Assembly (NCBI GenBank): GCA_012729835.1
Contig: JAAYCK010000098.1
Location: 23,179-87,178 of the forward strand
Direction of reading: 5' to 3'
From: Syntrophomonadaceae bacterium
GTDB taxonomy: Bacteria > Bacillota > Syntrophomonadia > Syntrophomonadales > Syntrophomonadaceae
Length of the DNA stretch: 64,000 nt
The notes under the pieces were generated by a model. It had not been told where the DNA came from, searched no databases, and worked only from the letters and a program-made list of their open reading frames with translations. This document shows positions 39,095 to 46,866 of the stretch, one piece after another; positions within the stretch are counted from its first letter, which is position 1; each line of letters starts with the position of its first letter. The translations under genes and the position numbers were made by a program.

Positions 39095-39850
39095 GTGAAT
39101 CGATTGTATGAAAAACCAGCCGTTTCAGAAAATAGATATGTTAAGCTCGATGCGGGGATAAAGACCGTTTTGACCATTTTACTCGCCGTTGCCGTGGGTT
39201 TCTGTGACAACCGGTTGGAACTGGTGTATTTTTCGATATATCTGGCAGTGATCACTGTCCTATTGGGAAGTGATCTGCGCTTCATTCTGAAAAACCTGAC
39301 CGCCTATGGCATTTTCATCTTATTTCCTTACCTCTGCGGCTTGTTGCTCTCCATGCTGCTGCAACAATTCTTGCCTGGACCAACTTATGCTTATCACTTC
39401 GCGGCCACCATTATAAGGTTGATCAAGATATTCTTTATCTGGTACATCTGTAGTCTGTACTTTTTTACCACACCACTGCAAGTGATCATGGAAATATTCT
39501 ATATTATCCTTTTCCCCTTAAGTTATTTGGGACTTCCCACGGCTAAATACCTGAGCATGGTAATGCTCGTAATGAACCAATTGACCAGTTCAGCCGGCCA
39601 GTTCAAACAGGACATTATGGAACAGGTACGAATCATAATAAAGAATGATTCGCTTGGTTTTACGGAAAAACTAAAGGCATTATCCAATATTCTGGCTGTT
39701 TTCATCGCCAATTCCTTGCAGCATAGCGATGAGATTCAGGAACAGGTAGACCTGACCCGGGCCAGCGATTACCACTACAAATTAAGAATTTCCCCAAATG
39801 AGATCCTGGCGGTGCTTAGTTTTGTCATCTTATCGATCTTCATTGCTTAA
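39095..39850 (+). CDS. Energy-coupling factor transmembrane (EcfT/CbiQ-like) protein
   Basis: The 251-residue protein has about six membrane segments. The EcfT pattern is recognisable: KLDAGIKTVLTI near the start and a late cytosolic helix QEQVDLTRASDYHYK, a variant of the AxxxRG coupling motifs. No ATPase (EcfA) gene is in the operon, so it would need a shared ATPase from elsewhere. GTG start at 39095, 12 bases after the upstream stop. Confidence 0.72.
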   Translation: MNRLYEKPAVSENRYVKLDAGIKTVLTILLAVAVGFCDNRLELVYFSIYLAVITVLLGSDLRFILKNLTAYGIFILFPYLCGLLLSMLLQQFLPGPTYAYHFAATIIRLIKIFFIWYICSLYFFTTPLQVIMEIFYIILFPLSYLGLPTAKYLSMVMLVMNQLTSSAGQFKQDIMEQVRIIIKNDSLGFTEKLKALSNILAVFIANSLQHSDEIQEQVDLTRASDYHYKLRISPNEILAVLSFVILSIFIA

Positions 39851-39855
39851 CTAAC

Positions 39856-40032
39856 CTACCCACCGAGGAGAGATGGACAAGGATAGCGGTCAATGTTACA
39901 ATTATCCTTATATTGAATAATAGTCATCGGTCAGCGCGAAGTCGATGAAAATCGGATGCGCGGGGTAAGATATTCTAAGTCACAAGTGATAGGAATATTT
40001 TTCTATGAGAACCGGCTTACTTGGGTGGGTAG
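39856..40032 (+). ncRNA. Candidate structured leader (riboswitch-like) before the permease gene
   Basis: A perfect nine-base-pair long-range stem CTACCCACC (39856-39864)/GGTGGGTAG (40024-40032) encloses about 160 bases. Inside is a hairpin GCGC/GCGC (39934-39961) with an inner CGAT-GAAA-ATCG tetraloop. The 3' arm of the closing stem shares bases 40029-40032 with an intrinsic terminator, so the two are mutually exclusive, the usual riboswitch arrangement. I could not match it to a class I know (lysine, M-box, TPP, SAM, FMN, c-di-GMP and cobalamin cores are absent). The downstream gene is an ArsB/NhaD-type permease. Confidence 0.5.
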
Positions 40033-40066
40033 CCATTTGTTTGTGGCTGCTCACTTTTTTATTGTT
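40029..40066 (+). terminator. Intrinsic terminator or attenuator upstream of the permease
   Basis: Stem GTAGCCA/TGGCTGC (40029-40035 with 40044-40050, one G-T pair), eight-base loop, then TCACTTTTTTATTGTTTT. It lies 64 bases upstream of the permease start, so it probably acts as a regulated attenuator or ends the EcfT operon. Confidence 0.7.
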
Positions 40067-40129
40067 TTGAGAGATGCAGGTTGAGCCTATAGATGAAGAA
40101 CCATATTTGGAACATAAAGAGGGGTTGTT

Positions 40130-41401
40130 ATGTTTTACTGGATTTCTATTATTTTGTTTGTAGCGGCCTACGCCTTGATTATTGCGGACAAGATCCATCG
40201 CACTATAGTGATATGGGTGGCGGCTGCTCTTGCCCTGATCTTAGGAGTGATCACTCAGGAACAAGCAGTTCAGGAAGCTATTGATTTTAATACACTCTGG
40301 CTCTTAATCGGAATGATGGTGATCGTGAGCATAACCCGCAAAAGCGGGGTATTTGAATATTTGGCTATCAAGGCTGCCCGTACATCGGGAGGAAAACCGA
40401 TCTACATCCTGGTTGCAATGGTGTTCGTTACTGCCGTCCTCTCAGCCCTGCTGGATAATGTGACGACGGTATTGCTAATAGTACCGGTAACCATTGCAAT
40501 TACTGACCGGCTGGATATTAACCCCATGCCCTTTTTCATCTCGGAAATCCTGGCTTCCAATGTTGGCGGGACTGCTACTCTAATTGGTGACCCGCCCAAC
40601 ATCATGATCGGCAGCGCTACCGGGCTGGGTTTTATGGACTTCCTACTTAACCTGAGCTTGCCAGCCTTCATCATCCTTATAGTTACCACTGCCTGTCTGG
40701 TAGTTATCTATCGAGGCGATATGCAAGTAGCTCCCGAAAAACAGCAAAACATAATGGGATTAAACCCGGTGGACTACATTAAGGAATGGGCTATTTTAAA
40801 GAAATCTTTATTGGTTCTAGGTCTCACCATACTAGGTTTTGTTCTGCATCAATATCTCCATGTGGAGTCGGCAACTATTGCTCTATTAGGAGCGGGTTTG
40901 CTTCTGCTGCTGGTGGGGGAGGATCCTGAAGAAGCCTTGCTGCATGTTGAGTGGCCCACCATATTTTTCTTTGGCGGCTTATTTGTACTGGTAGGCGGTT
41001 TGGTGGCTAATGGAGTAATAGAAGACATGGCGCGCTGGACCCTGGGAGTAGCCGGCAACAGCCCGATCAAGACCGGCCTGCTGGTTCTGTGGGTTTCGGC
41101 CATTGGTTCGGCCTTTGTGGATAACATACCTTTTGTGGCTACTATGATACCTTTATTGCAGACAGTAGGCGAGTTGACCCATATGCCGATGGAATCCATC
41201 TGGTGGGCTCTGGCCCTGGGTTCGTGCCTGGGTGGTAACGGTACAATTATTGGCGCCTCAGCCAATGTCATAGTAGCTGGTATGGCTGAACGTTACGGCT
41301 ATCATATCGGCTTTATTGATTATTTCAAGATAGGATTCCCTCTAATGATACTGTCCATCGTGATGTCTACGGTCTACTTGTATCTCTTCTACTGGATGTA
41401 A
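40130..41401 (+). CDS. ArsB/NhaD (ion transporter superfamily) permease
   Basis: The 423-residue protein has about eleven membrane helices. Family marks are NVTTVLLIVPVTIAI, NVGGTATLIGDPPNI and, in the second half, ALGSCLGGNGTIIGASAN, the two repeated hairpin motifs of ArsB/NhaD/SLC13-type carriers. It could be a Na+/H+ antiporter or export an anion; no other ars genes are close. The possible riboswitch upstream suggests ion- or metabolite-controlled expression. ATG at 40130 follows AGAGGGG. Confidence 0.85.
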   Translation: MFYWISIILFVAAYALIIADKIHRTIVIWVAAALALILGVITQEQAVQEAIDFNTLWLLIGMMVIVSITRKSGVFEYLAIKAARTSGGKPIYILVAMVFVTAVLSALLDNVTTVLLIVPVTIAITDRLDINPMPFFISEILASNVGGTATLIGDPPNIMIGSATGLGFMDFLLNLSLPAFIILIVTTACLVVIYRGDMQVAPEKQQNIMGLNPVDYIKEWAILKKSLLVLGLTILGFVLHQYLHVESATIALLGAGLLLLLVGEDPEEALLHVEWPTIFFFGGLFVLVGGLVANGVIEDMARWTLGVAGNSPIKTGLLVLWVSAIGSAFVDNIPFVATMIPLLQTVGELTHMPMESIWWALALGSCLGGNGTIIGASANVIVAGMAERYGYHIGFIDYFKIGFPLMILSIVMSTVYLYLFYWM

Positions 41402-41410
41402 CGCGGATAC

Positions 41411-41460
41411 TAAAACCGGGGGAGCACTTCAATCCGCCCCCAGTTTAAGAATTATTTTTT
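41411..41460. terminator. Imperfect bidirectional terminator between convergent genes
   Basis: AAACCGGGGG pairs with CCCCCAGTTT with one mismatch near the base (hairpin about 41413-41446), followed by AAGAATTATTTTTT forward. It lies between the permease and the reverse 184-residue gene. Confidence 0.65.
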
Positions 41461-42006
41461 CAACCACTTCATGATGATATTGCTTACCGCCTCTTCCAGC
41501 CAGGGGTTGGCATCAAAAAGAGAGACGAAATCTTTAAGGATTCCCCATTCGATCCCGGTCTGTCCCAATGTTTTTTCCAGAATACTGAAGAGAATATCGA
41601 ATTCCTGGCCGGCCTCCGGAGCCTGGATCCGGGTCAGGGCTTGCAGATATCCTATGTAATCCTCCAGGCTCGGTCTGGATTCCGTGCTTATTTCTTCTTC
41701 AATCTGCTGCCGAATGATGTCCCATTCTTCTGCGCTTACATGAAAGGCTTGCCCTTGAAATTTTTCTCCTTCGGCTATCTCGAAGTCATACAAGTATATC
41801 CAGTACTCAGTTCCGGTTTCCAGCGATTTCAGCATATCGCCCCGCTGTATTTCCAGGTGCGGGTAAACGGCTATATACTGTTTCTCGGTAAGACGGTCCT
41901 TATTACGCAGACCATCGATTATCTCTAACTCAACTCCATTCCGGAACCATGCAAATTTCTCACCGCTCAGTTCAAATATCCTTTCCAGAACCGGGTGTAT
42001 GTTCAT
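41452..42006 (-). CDS. Hypothetical protein (184 aa)
   Basis: I do not recognise the family. The 184-residue acidic protein has no signal peptide or membrane segment. It looks like a small alpha/beta domain (residues 1-85: GVELEIIDGLRNKDRLTEK, then EYWIYLYDFE) followed by a helical part ending in WLKK. The ATG at 42006 has AAAGGGGGC nine bases upstream and is preferred to the one at 42024. A 48-codon membrane-protein gene lies upstream on the same strand. Confidence 0.65.
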   Translation of the reverse strand: MNIHPVLERIFELSGEKFAWFRNGVELEIIDGLRNKDRLTEKQYIAVYPHLEIQRGDMLKSLETGTEYWIYLYDFEIAEGEKFQGQAFHVSAEEWDIIRQQIEEEISTESRPSLEDYIGYLQALTRIQAPEAGQEFDILFSILEKTLGQTGIEWGILKDFVSLFDANPWLEEAVSNIIMKWLKK

Positions 42007-42125
42007 GCTATTGCCCCCTTTCATCTCTATATCAACATTTTAATGATAAGCGGAGCAGGCTTCAAGGGCAATGGCAAGAGGCGTCTCACCAGCAAAATCT
42101 TTTACAGGTAAAACGCCCCGGTTGC

Positions 42126-42272
42126 TTAGAATATGCGTGCGCCGTAAATATAACCCAGGTAAAAAACCAAAGCTATGGCGACCAGGTGCAGGATCCACCA
42201 ACCAGTCCTGAGGAAAGCCCAGGTGCCCAACTCGTAACCCTCTCTGCTTTCAATATCATGATGCTCTTCCAT
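42126..42272 (-). CDS. Small single-helix membrane protein (48 aa)
   Basis: This 48-codon gene starts with ATG preceded by GGAGGTGAATTG, a near-perfect ribosome site. The product begins with a charged MEEHHDIESREGYELG and has one membrane helix (WWILHLVAIALVFYLGYIYG), ending ARIF. The low polar content of the helix and the good start make it a real small protein. The plan resembles small subunits of respiratory or cytochrome complexes, but I cannot assign it. It may be co-transcribed with the downstream 184-residue gene. Confidence 0.65.
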   Translation of the reverse strand: MEEHHDIESREGYELGTWAFLRTGWWILHLVAIALVFYLGYIYGARIF

Positions 42273-42372
42273 CAATTCACCTCCAATGCATTTTCTAACC
42301 TGTTTTTCTTAGTCTTTTTTACTATTTCCGCCAGCGGCTAAATTCATGCAGATTTTTTTCGTGCTAAAAGGT

Positions 42373-42400
42373 TTGACATGCCAGGAAATAAGAATAAAAT
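42373..42400 (+). promoter_or_regulatory. Sigma-A promoter of the aminotransferase-reductase fusion gene
   Basis: TTGACA (42373-42378) and TAAAAT (42395-42400) with a 16-base spacer, 61 bases before the ATG. The -35 matches the consensus perfectly. Confidence 0.65.
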
Positions 42401-42460
42401 ATTCCTTATGATTGCTGAAATATTTGCACAATAGTGTGCACAACATAGAGGGGGAGTTTT

Positions 42461-45169
42461 ATGACTAACCTAAGACAGGATCTGCTGAATCCAAGTTTGA
42501 AGAAAGTACTTACCACCTTTCATCTTGATAAGACCTACTTATCCGGCCGAGGACACTATCTGGAGGACGATAAAGGGATCACCTATCTCGATTTTATTTC
42601 TCAGTATGGAGCTATCCCCTTCGGTTATAATCCGGATTTTATATGGGATAAGCTTAACGAAATACGGGAGAGAGCCTTGCCCAGTCTGGTTCAGCCTTCA
42701 TTACCTGCTGAAGCACTGAAGTTGGCCAATATGCTGTCTGACCTTACCCCAGGAGATCTTTGCTACTCAACCTTCTGTCAGAGCGGCACAGAGGCGGTAG
42801 AAGCGGCTATTAAATTAGCACGCTCGGCGAGTGGTAAACAAATTATCGTTTCTGCCAGCAACAGCTTTCACGGCAAAACCCTGGGAGCTTTGTCCGCTAC
42901 CGGCAAGGATTCCTATCAAGAGCCATTTTTTGCACCAGCCCCGGGATTTGTCCGGGTGCCCTTCAATGATGTCTTAGTGCTGGAAGACTTGTTTGCCCGG
43001 GAACATCAGAATATAGCAGCCTTCATAGTTGAACCGGTGCAGGGTGAGGGCGGCATCATAGTGGCTGCGCCGGGTTACCTGACTGCGGTACGCCATCTCT
43101 GTGATGAATACAACGTAGTATTTATCCTCGATGAGATCCAGACCGGTCTGGGCCGGACCGGCAAACTGTTTGCCTGTGAACATGATGGGGTAGCCCCCGA
43201 TATACTTTTATCGGCCAAAGCCCTGGGCGGCGGATTGTTGCCGCTGGGGGTAACCATAAGCACCCCGGCGGTTTGGAACGAGGAATATGGTATGCTGCAC
43301 AGTTCCACCTTTGCCAACAATAATCTTACCTGTGCTGTGGGTATCGCGGTTTTGGAGAAATTGCTCAGCAATGATGGAGAACTGATCAGAGAGGCTGAAG
43401 CCAAGGGAAAATATCTTCTGGAAAAGGCCAACGACCTCGCCAGGCAATATCCCGGAGTTATCAAGGAAGTACGCGGTCTAGGCCTAATGGTCGGGATTGA
43501 ATTCACCGACCTGAAGGATATCGGTTCATATGATATTTCCTTTATTGCCGATCAGGGAGGATTTACAGCCTTGCTGGCCGGTTATTTGCTTAATGTTCAT
43601 CACATAAGATTGGCCCCATTCCTGAACGATTCCATGACTCTGCGCCTGGAACCATCGCTTACCATAACCTATGCAGAGATCGACCGGGTAATCCAAGCCC
43701 TGAGCCGGGTTTGTGAGATCATGTATAACCAGGACTATGCCCAGTTCTATCGCTATCTTATCGGTGACTGCTCCCTGCCGGTGGCCACTCGGGATTATCG
43801 CTCCATTACCCGCCGGGTAAAGGCTTCGGAGATGGCTGAAGGAGAGGAAGCCCGGAATAAATTCGCTTTTATTATCCATTATCCGGCGCCAGAAGACGTC
43901 AGCACAAATAATCCTTCATTCATCGCTTTCAGCCGCAAGGAACTATACAGCTTTATGAAATGGCAGGCACAGACCAGTGAACCGGGGACTACCTGTCATA
44001 TGCCGGCATTCAAGGGGGCCAACGGCAATATAGCTCAGGGCTGGCTGGTCGGAGTGCCACTGGGCGCTCGTGAGATAATGAGCCTGCCGCGTGAGCATAC
44101 GGTAGCGATCATCCAGAGCGCAGTTGATAAAGCCCGTGAACTGGGAGCCGGGATAGTCGGTCTCGGCGCCCTGACTTCCGTGGTGACCCGCGGAGGAAGA
44201 GATGTCCAGGGCCGAGGCGTGGGAATAACCAGCGGAAACAGTTTTACCACCCTGATGGCAATGGAAGCCCTTTTTGAAGGGGCGGAAAAGATGAAGATCG
44301 ATACGAAAAATGAACGGGGGGCGGTAGTCGGCGCGGTCGGCTCGATCGGCCGCGCCTGTGCCATGCTGTTCTCGGAAAGAGCTGCCAGGATCACACTTTT
44401 AGGCAATCCCGGACGTGTATTTTCCAGCAACAGCAGGCTGGATGCCCTGGCGAATGAGATGCTGCAATTGGCCTGGAAAAGGATGCAGGGCGGGGAACTC
44501 GGCGGATTGAGTAGGTGGTTGGATGAGGCCAGGCAAGGGTTGGAAACATCAACACAGCCAGCAGCAGACTCGTTACTGCAAGATCTCCTATTGGGACGCA
44601 ATCTTACCTTTGAGTGGCTGGAACGGGTAAGCAGCTTGTTGGGCAAGGAAAGACCGATCGCCTATAGCTTAAACCTGGAGGAGACCCTTCCGCAATGCCG
44701 ACTGATCGTTGCCGCCAGCAATTCTCCGGAATACCTTATACATTCTCACCATCTGCAGCCGGGGACGGTGGTTTGTGATGTGGCTCGTCCGGCCGATGTT
44801 TCTCCCGAGGTTTATCAGGAGCGTGATGATGTATTGGTGCTCGAAGGAGGGTTGGTCAGGTATCCGGATGATGTCTGCTTTGGCCCCAATCTCGGTTACC
44901 GTGACGGTGTTAACCTGGCTTGCCTTTCGGAGACGATCCTTCTGGCGCTGGAAGGGGATTATAATGACCACAGTATCGGCAGTAAGCTTCCGCTGGAAGC
45001 CATGGAGTATTTCCGGCACCTGGCCAGGAAACACGGATTTGGCTTGGCCGGTTTGCGTATGGGCGGCCGGGAGATTACCGAAGAGGAAATCGAAGCCATC
45101 TATCAGAATTATCTGCTGAAGCTTGATTCTTCTTGCATGATATCGGAGAAAGTGGCTAAAATGAAATAA
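42461..45169 (+). CDS. Fusion of class III aminotransferase and acyl-ACP-reductase-like domain
   Basis: The 902-residue protein joins two enzymes. Residues about 1-430 form a PLP class III aminotransferase: SGTEAVEAAIKLAR, FILDEIQTGLGRTG and PLP-binding Lys253 in LLSAKALGGG. Residues about 470-860 resemble long-chain acyl-ACP (or CoA) reductases of the cyanobacterial AAR type: VGLGALTSVVTRGG, TSGNSFTTLMAME, a Rossmann-like GAVGSIGRACA, and Cys821 in NLACLSETILL, which aligns in my reading with the catalytic Cys of AAR. The pair could turn an acyl-thioester into an aldehyde and then an amine, or run backwards (inference). ATG at 42461 has GAGGGGG; own promoter at 42373-42400. Confidence 0.85.
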   Translation: MTNLRQDLLNPSLKKVLTTFHLDKTYLSGRGHYLEDDKGITYLDFISQYGAIPFGYNPDFIWDKLNEIRERALPSLVQPSLPAEALKLANMLSDLTPGDLCYSTFCQSGTEAVEAAIKLARSASGKQIIVSASNSFHGKTLGALSATGKDSYQEPFFAPAPGFVRVPFNDVLVLEDLFAREHQNIAAFIVEPVQGEGGIIVAAPGYLTAVRHLCDEYNVVFILDEIQTGLGRTGKLFACEHDGVAPDILLSAKALGGGLLPLGVTISTPAVWNEEYGMLHSSTFANNNLTCAVGIAVLEKLLSNDGELIREAEAKGKYLLEKANDLARQYPGVIKEVRGLGLMVGIEFTDLKDIGSYDISFIADQGGFTALLAGYLLNVHHIRLAPFLNDSMTLRLEPSLTITYAEIDRVIQALSRVCEIMYNQDYAQFYRYLIGDCSLPVATRDYRSITRRVKASEMAEGEEARNKFAFIIHYPAPEDVSTNNPSFIAFSRKELYSFMKWQAQTSEPGTTCHMPAFKGANGNIAQGWLVGVPLGAREIMSLPREHTVAIIQSAVDKARELGAGIVGLGALTSVVTRGGRDVQGRGVGITSGNSFTTLMAMEALFEGAEKMKIDTKNERGAVVGAVGSIGRACAMLFSERAARITLLGNPGRVFSSNSRLDALANEMLQLAWKRMQGGELGGLSRWLDEARQGLETSTQPAADSLLQDLLLGRNLTFEWLERVSSLLGKERPIAYSLNLEETLPQCRLIVAASNSPEYLIHSHHLQPGTVVCDVARPADVSPEVYQERDDVLVLEGGLVRYPDDVCFGPNLGYRDGVNLACLSETILLALEGDYNDHSIGSKLPLEAMEYFRHLARKHGFGLAGLRMGGREITEEEIEAIYQNYLLKLDSSCMISEKVAKMK

Positions 45170-45171
45170 CA

Positions 45172-45270
45172 ATTCTCAATTATAAATTATCAATTTTTAA
45201 TTGAGGAAGGAAAGCAGAAGCTTTCCTGCATTAATTTAAAATTTAGAATTAAAAATTATAAATTGCTTTG
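45172..45270. repeat. AT-rich palindromic element
   Basis: AT-rich arms (AATTATAAATTATCAATTTT at the left, TTAGAATTAAAAATTATAAA at the right) surround a small GGAAAGC/GCTTTCC hairpin. It occupies the space between the fusion gene and the DUF1285-like gene and may form a cruciform or an RNA hairpin. Whether it recurs in the genome cannot be seen here. Confidence 0.45.
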
Positions 45271-45281
45271 GAGAGATAGTA

Positions 45282-45695
45282 ATGGATTTACAGGAAATCA
45301 CCATCCGTAAAAATGGCAAATGGTATTTTGGACAGGTGGAGATGTTCAGAAGGAATATCCTCAATATACTGGCCCAGCACATCGACCGCCAGGAAGACGG
45401 CAATTACTGCATCAGATTGGGTGAGGATTTCAGCATGCTCACGGTCGAGGATGTGCCTTTTCTGGCCTGCGGCTATATGGAAGAAGCGGAAGGGATCAAG
45501 CTGGTTTTTCACGATCTGCAAGAGATGCCGCTCTCCCAAGAGACCAGATTGATTCTGAAAGGCGATGTTCCGTATATCACCTACCGCTGGGAGGGAGACA
45601 CCCGCCTGAGCCGGGGAGTATACTGGAAATTATCGGAGTTCTTTGATTTCAGGGGCGACGATATATATATAGTGCCGCCCGGGCTCAAGAGTTAA
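45282..45695 (+). CDS. DUF1285-like protein
   Basis: The 137-residue protein resembles the DUF1285 family: EITIRKNGKWYFGQVEMFRRN near the start and the central MLTVEDVPFLACGYME. The family has two beta-barrel-like domains of unknown function; only part of its usual length (about 180) is present here. The ATG at 45282 has GGAGAGATAGT upstream. A DegV gene follows after 28 bases and may be in the same operon. Confidence 0.6.
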   Translation: MDLQEITIRKNGKWYFGQVEMFRRNILNILAQHIDRQEDGNYCIRLGEDFSMLTVEDVPFLACGYMEEAEGIKLVFHDLQEMPLSQETRLILKGDVPYITYRWEGDTRLSRGVYWKLSEFFDFRGDDIYIVPPGLKS

Positions 45696-45723
45696 TAGGT
45701 TCAGAGCAGAGAGGGGGATGCCA

Positions 45724-46575
45724 ATGGGTATTCAGATAGTGACTGATACCTCCTGTGATTTACCGGATTGCCAGTTGGAACAATTCGGGATCGATATCAT
45801 TCCATTGAAGGTTTGTTTTGATGACCGCGAAACCTTCCTGGATCGGGTAGAGCTGTCCCCTGATCTCTTTATTAAAAAGATGACATCTTCCAGAAACCTG
45901 CCTAAGACTTCTACGCCGGATCCGCAGACCTTTATTGATTTCTATGAGAATGGACTGAAGAAACAAGGGCAGGTTTTGTTTGTGGGTTTGTCTTCTGGTT
46001 TAAGTGCAACCTGCCAAACTGCCCGAGTAGCCTGCGATATGCTCGGCAGCGAAAAAGTAGTAATATTTGATACTCTTACTGCCTCTCTGGGGACCGGAAT
46101 CTTTGCCATCAAGGCTGCTCTTATGGCCGAGCAAGGAATGCCCCTTGAGACCATAGTTGACCGGCTTACAGCTCTCCGTAAAGAAACCGAGACTATTTTT
46201 ACGCTGGATACCCTGGAGAATGTGGTCAAGGGAGGGCGGCTCAGCCGAATCGAAGGCTTTGCCGGCACCATGCTTGATATTAAGCCGATTTTAAGGAATG
46301 ATCGGGAAAAGGGAGTACCATATGTAAAGGACAAGGTCCGGGGACGTAAGAAAGCTATGCAACGCCTTATCCATATGTGTGAACAAGACCTGGGCGATGA
46401 TATCAGTCAGCGCTGGATCGGTATCAGCTATGTTGGTTGTGAGGATGATGCCCGTAGGTTGGCCGAGAAGATAGAACAGAAGTACCAGCCAATCAATCCG
46501 GTAATAGTTGCTCCCATGAGTGCCACCATCGGGACTTACGCCGGGGTTGGCGGATTGATGATCAATATGTTATGA
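45724..46575 (+). CDS. DegV family fatty-acid-binding protein
   Basis: The 283-residue protein starts IQIVTDTSCDLPD, the DegV opening, and carries TSTPDPQTFIDFYENGLK and LSSGLSATCQTA, which form the lipid-binding site. Members (FakB) bind a fatty acid and present it to the kinase FakA. No fakA is in the window. The ATG at 45724 is six bases from GAGGGGG; the ATG at 45718 touches it. Substrate not determined. Confidence 0.9.
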   Translation: MGIQIVTDTSCDLPDCQLEQFGIDIIPLKVCFDDRETFLDRVELSPDLFIKKMTSSRNLPKTSTPDPQTFIDFYENGLKKQGQVLFVGLSSGLSATCQTARVACDMLGSEKVVIFDTLTASLGTGIFAIKAALMAEQGMPLETIVDRLTALRKETETIFTLDTLENVVKGGRLSRIEGFAGTMLDIKPILRNDREKGVPYVKDKVRGRKKAMQRLIHMCEQDLGDDISQRWIGISYVGCEDDARRLAEKIEQKYQPINPVIVAPMSATIGTYAGVGGLMINML

Positions 46576-46611
46576 CTTTGCTCCTCAGGCGGAAGTCAGC
46601 ATTTTGGGCAA

Positions 46612-46644
46612 AAAAAAAGGGGGCTTATTTGCCGTTCAAGCCCC
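46612..46644 (-). terminator. Reverse-strand terminator of the radical SAM gene
   Basis: Stem GGGGCTT/AAGCCCC (46620-46626 with 46638-46644); on the reverse strand the hairpin is followed by a run of T (A-run 46612-46618 forward). It lies about 220 bases after the radical SAM stop. A smaller TATACAC/GTGTATA hairpin lies at 46658-46677. The 291-base gap holds no gene. Confidence 0.6.
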
Positions 46645-46817
46645 GCAACGTATTGGTTATACACCCCTATGTGTATATCCCCCCTAAGCTAGAATTAGAT
46701 GCAATTTACGTGCCAGGATCGTAGGGTTATGCGGAATATTTTTAAGCCGGTTATTTAGGCATCAAGCAGGCTGGCAATTACTGGTCTGAAAATGCCGTAT
46801 CATAATTGAGACGGGAT

Positions 46818-46866
46818 AGCGTCTCAAAACGGAGATATTATATCCGTTTTGAGACGCTTTTTTTAT
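46818..46866 (+). terminator. Strong forward hairpin terminator
   Basis: Perfect 16-base-pair stem AGCGTCTCAAAACGGA/TCCGTTTTGAGACGCT (46818-46833 with 46843-46858), nine-base loop, followed by TTTTTTATTT. It ends forward transcription through the DegV gene, about 240 bases after its stop. Confidence 0.9.

Noticed and set aside
44035..44646. A 203-codon reverse open frame
   Set aside because: Shadow of the aminotransferase-reductase fusion gene, with Arg/Ser/Pro-rich composition typical of antisense translation.
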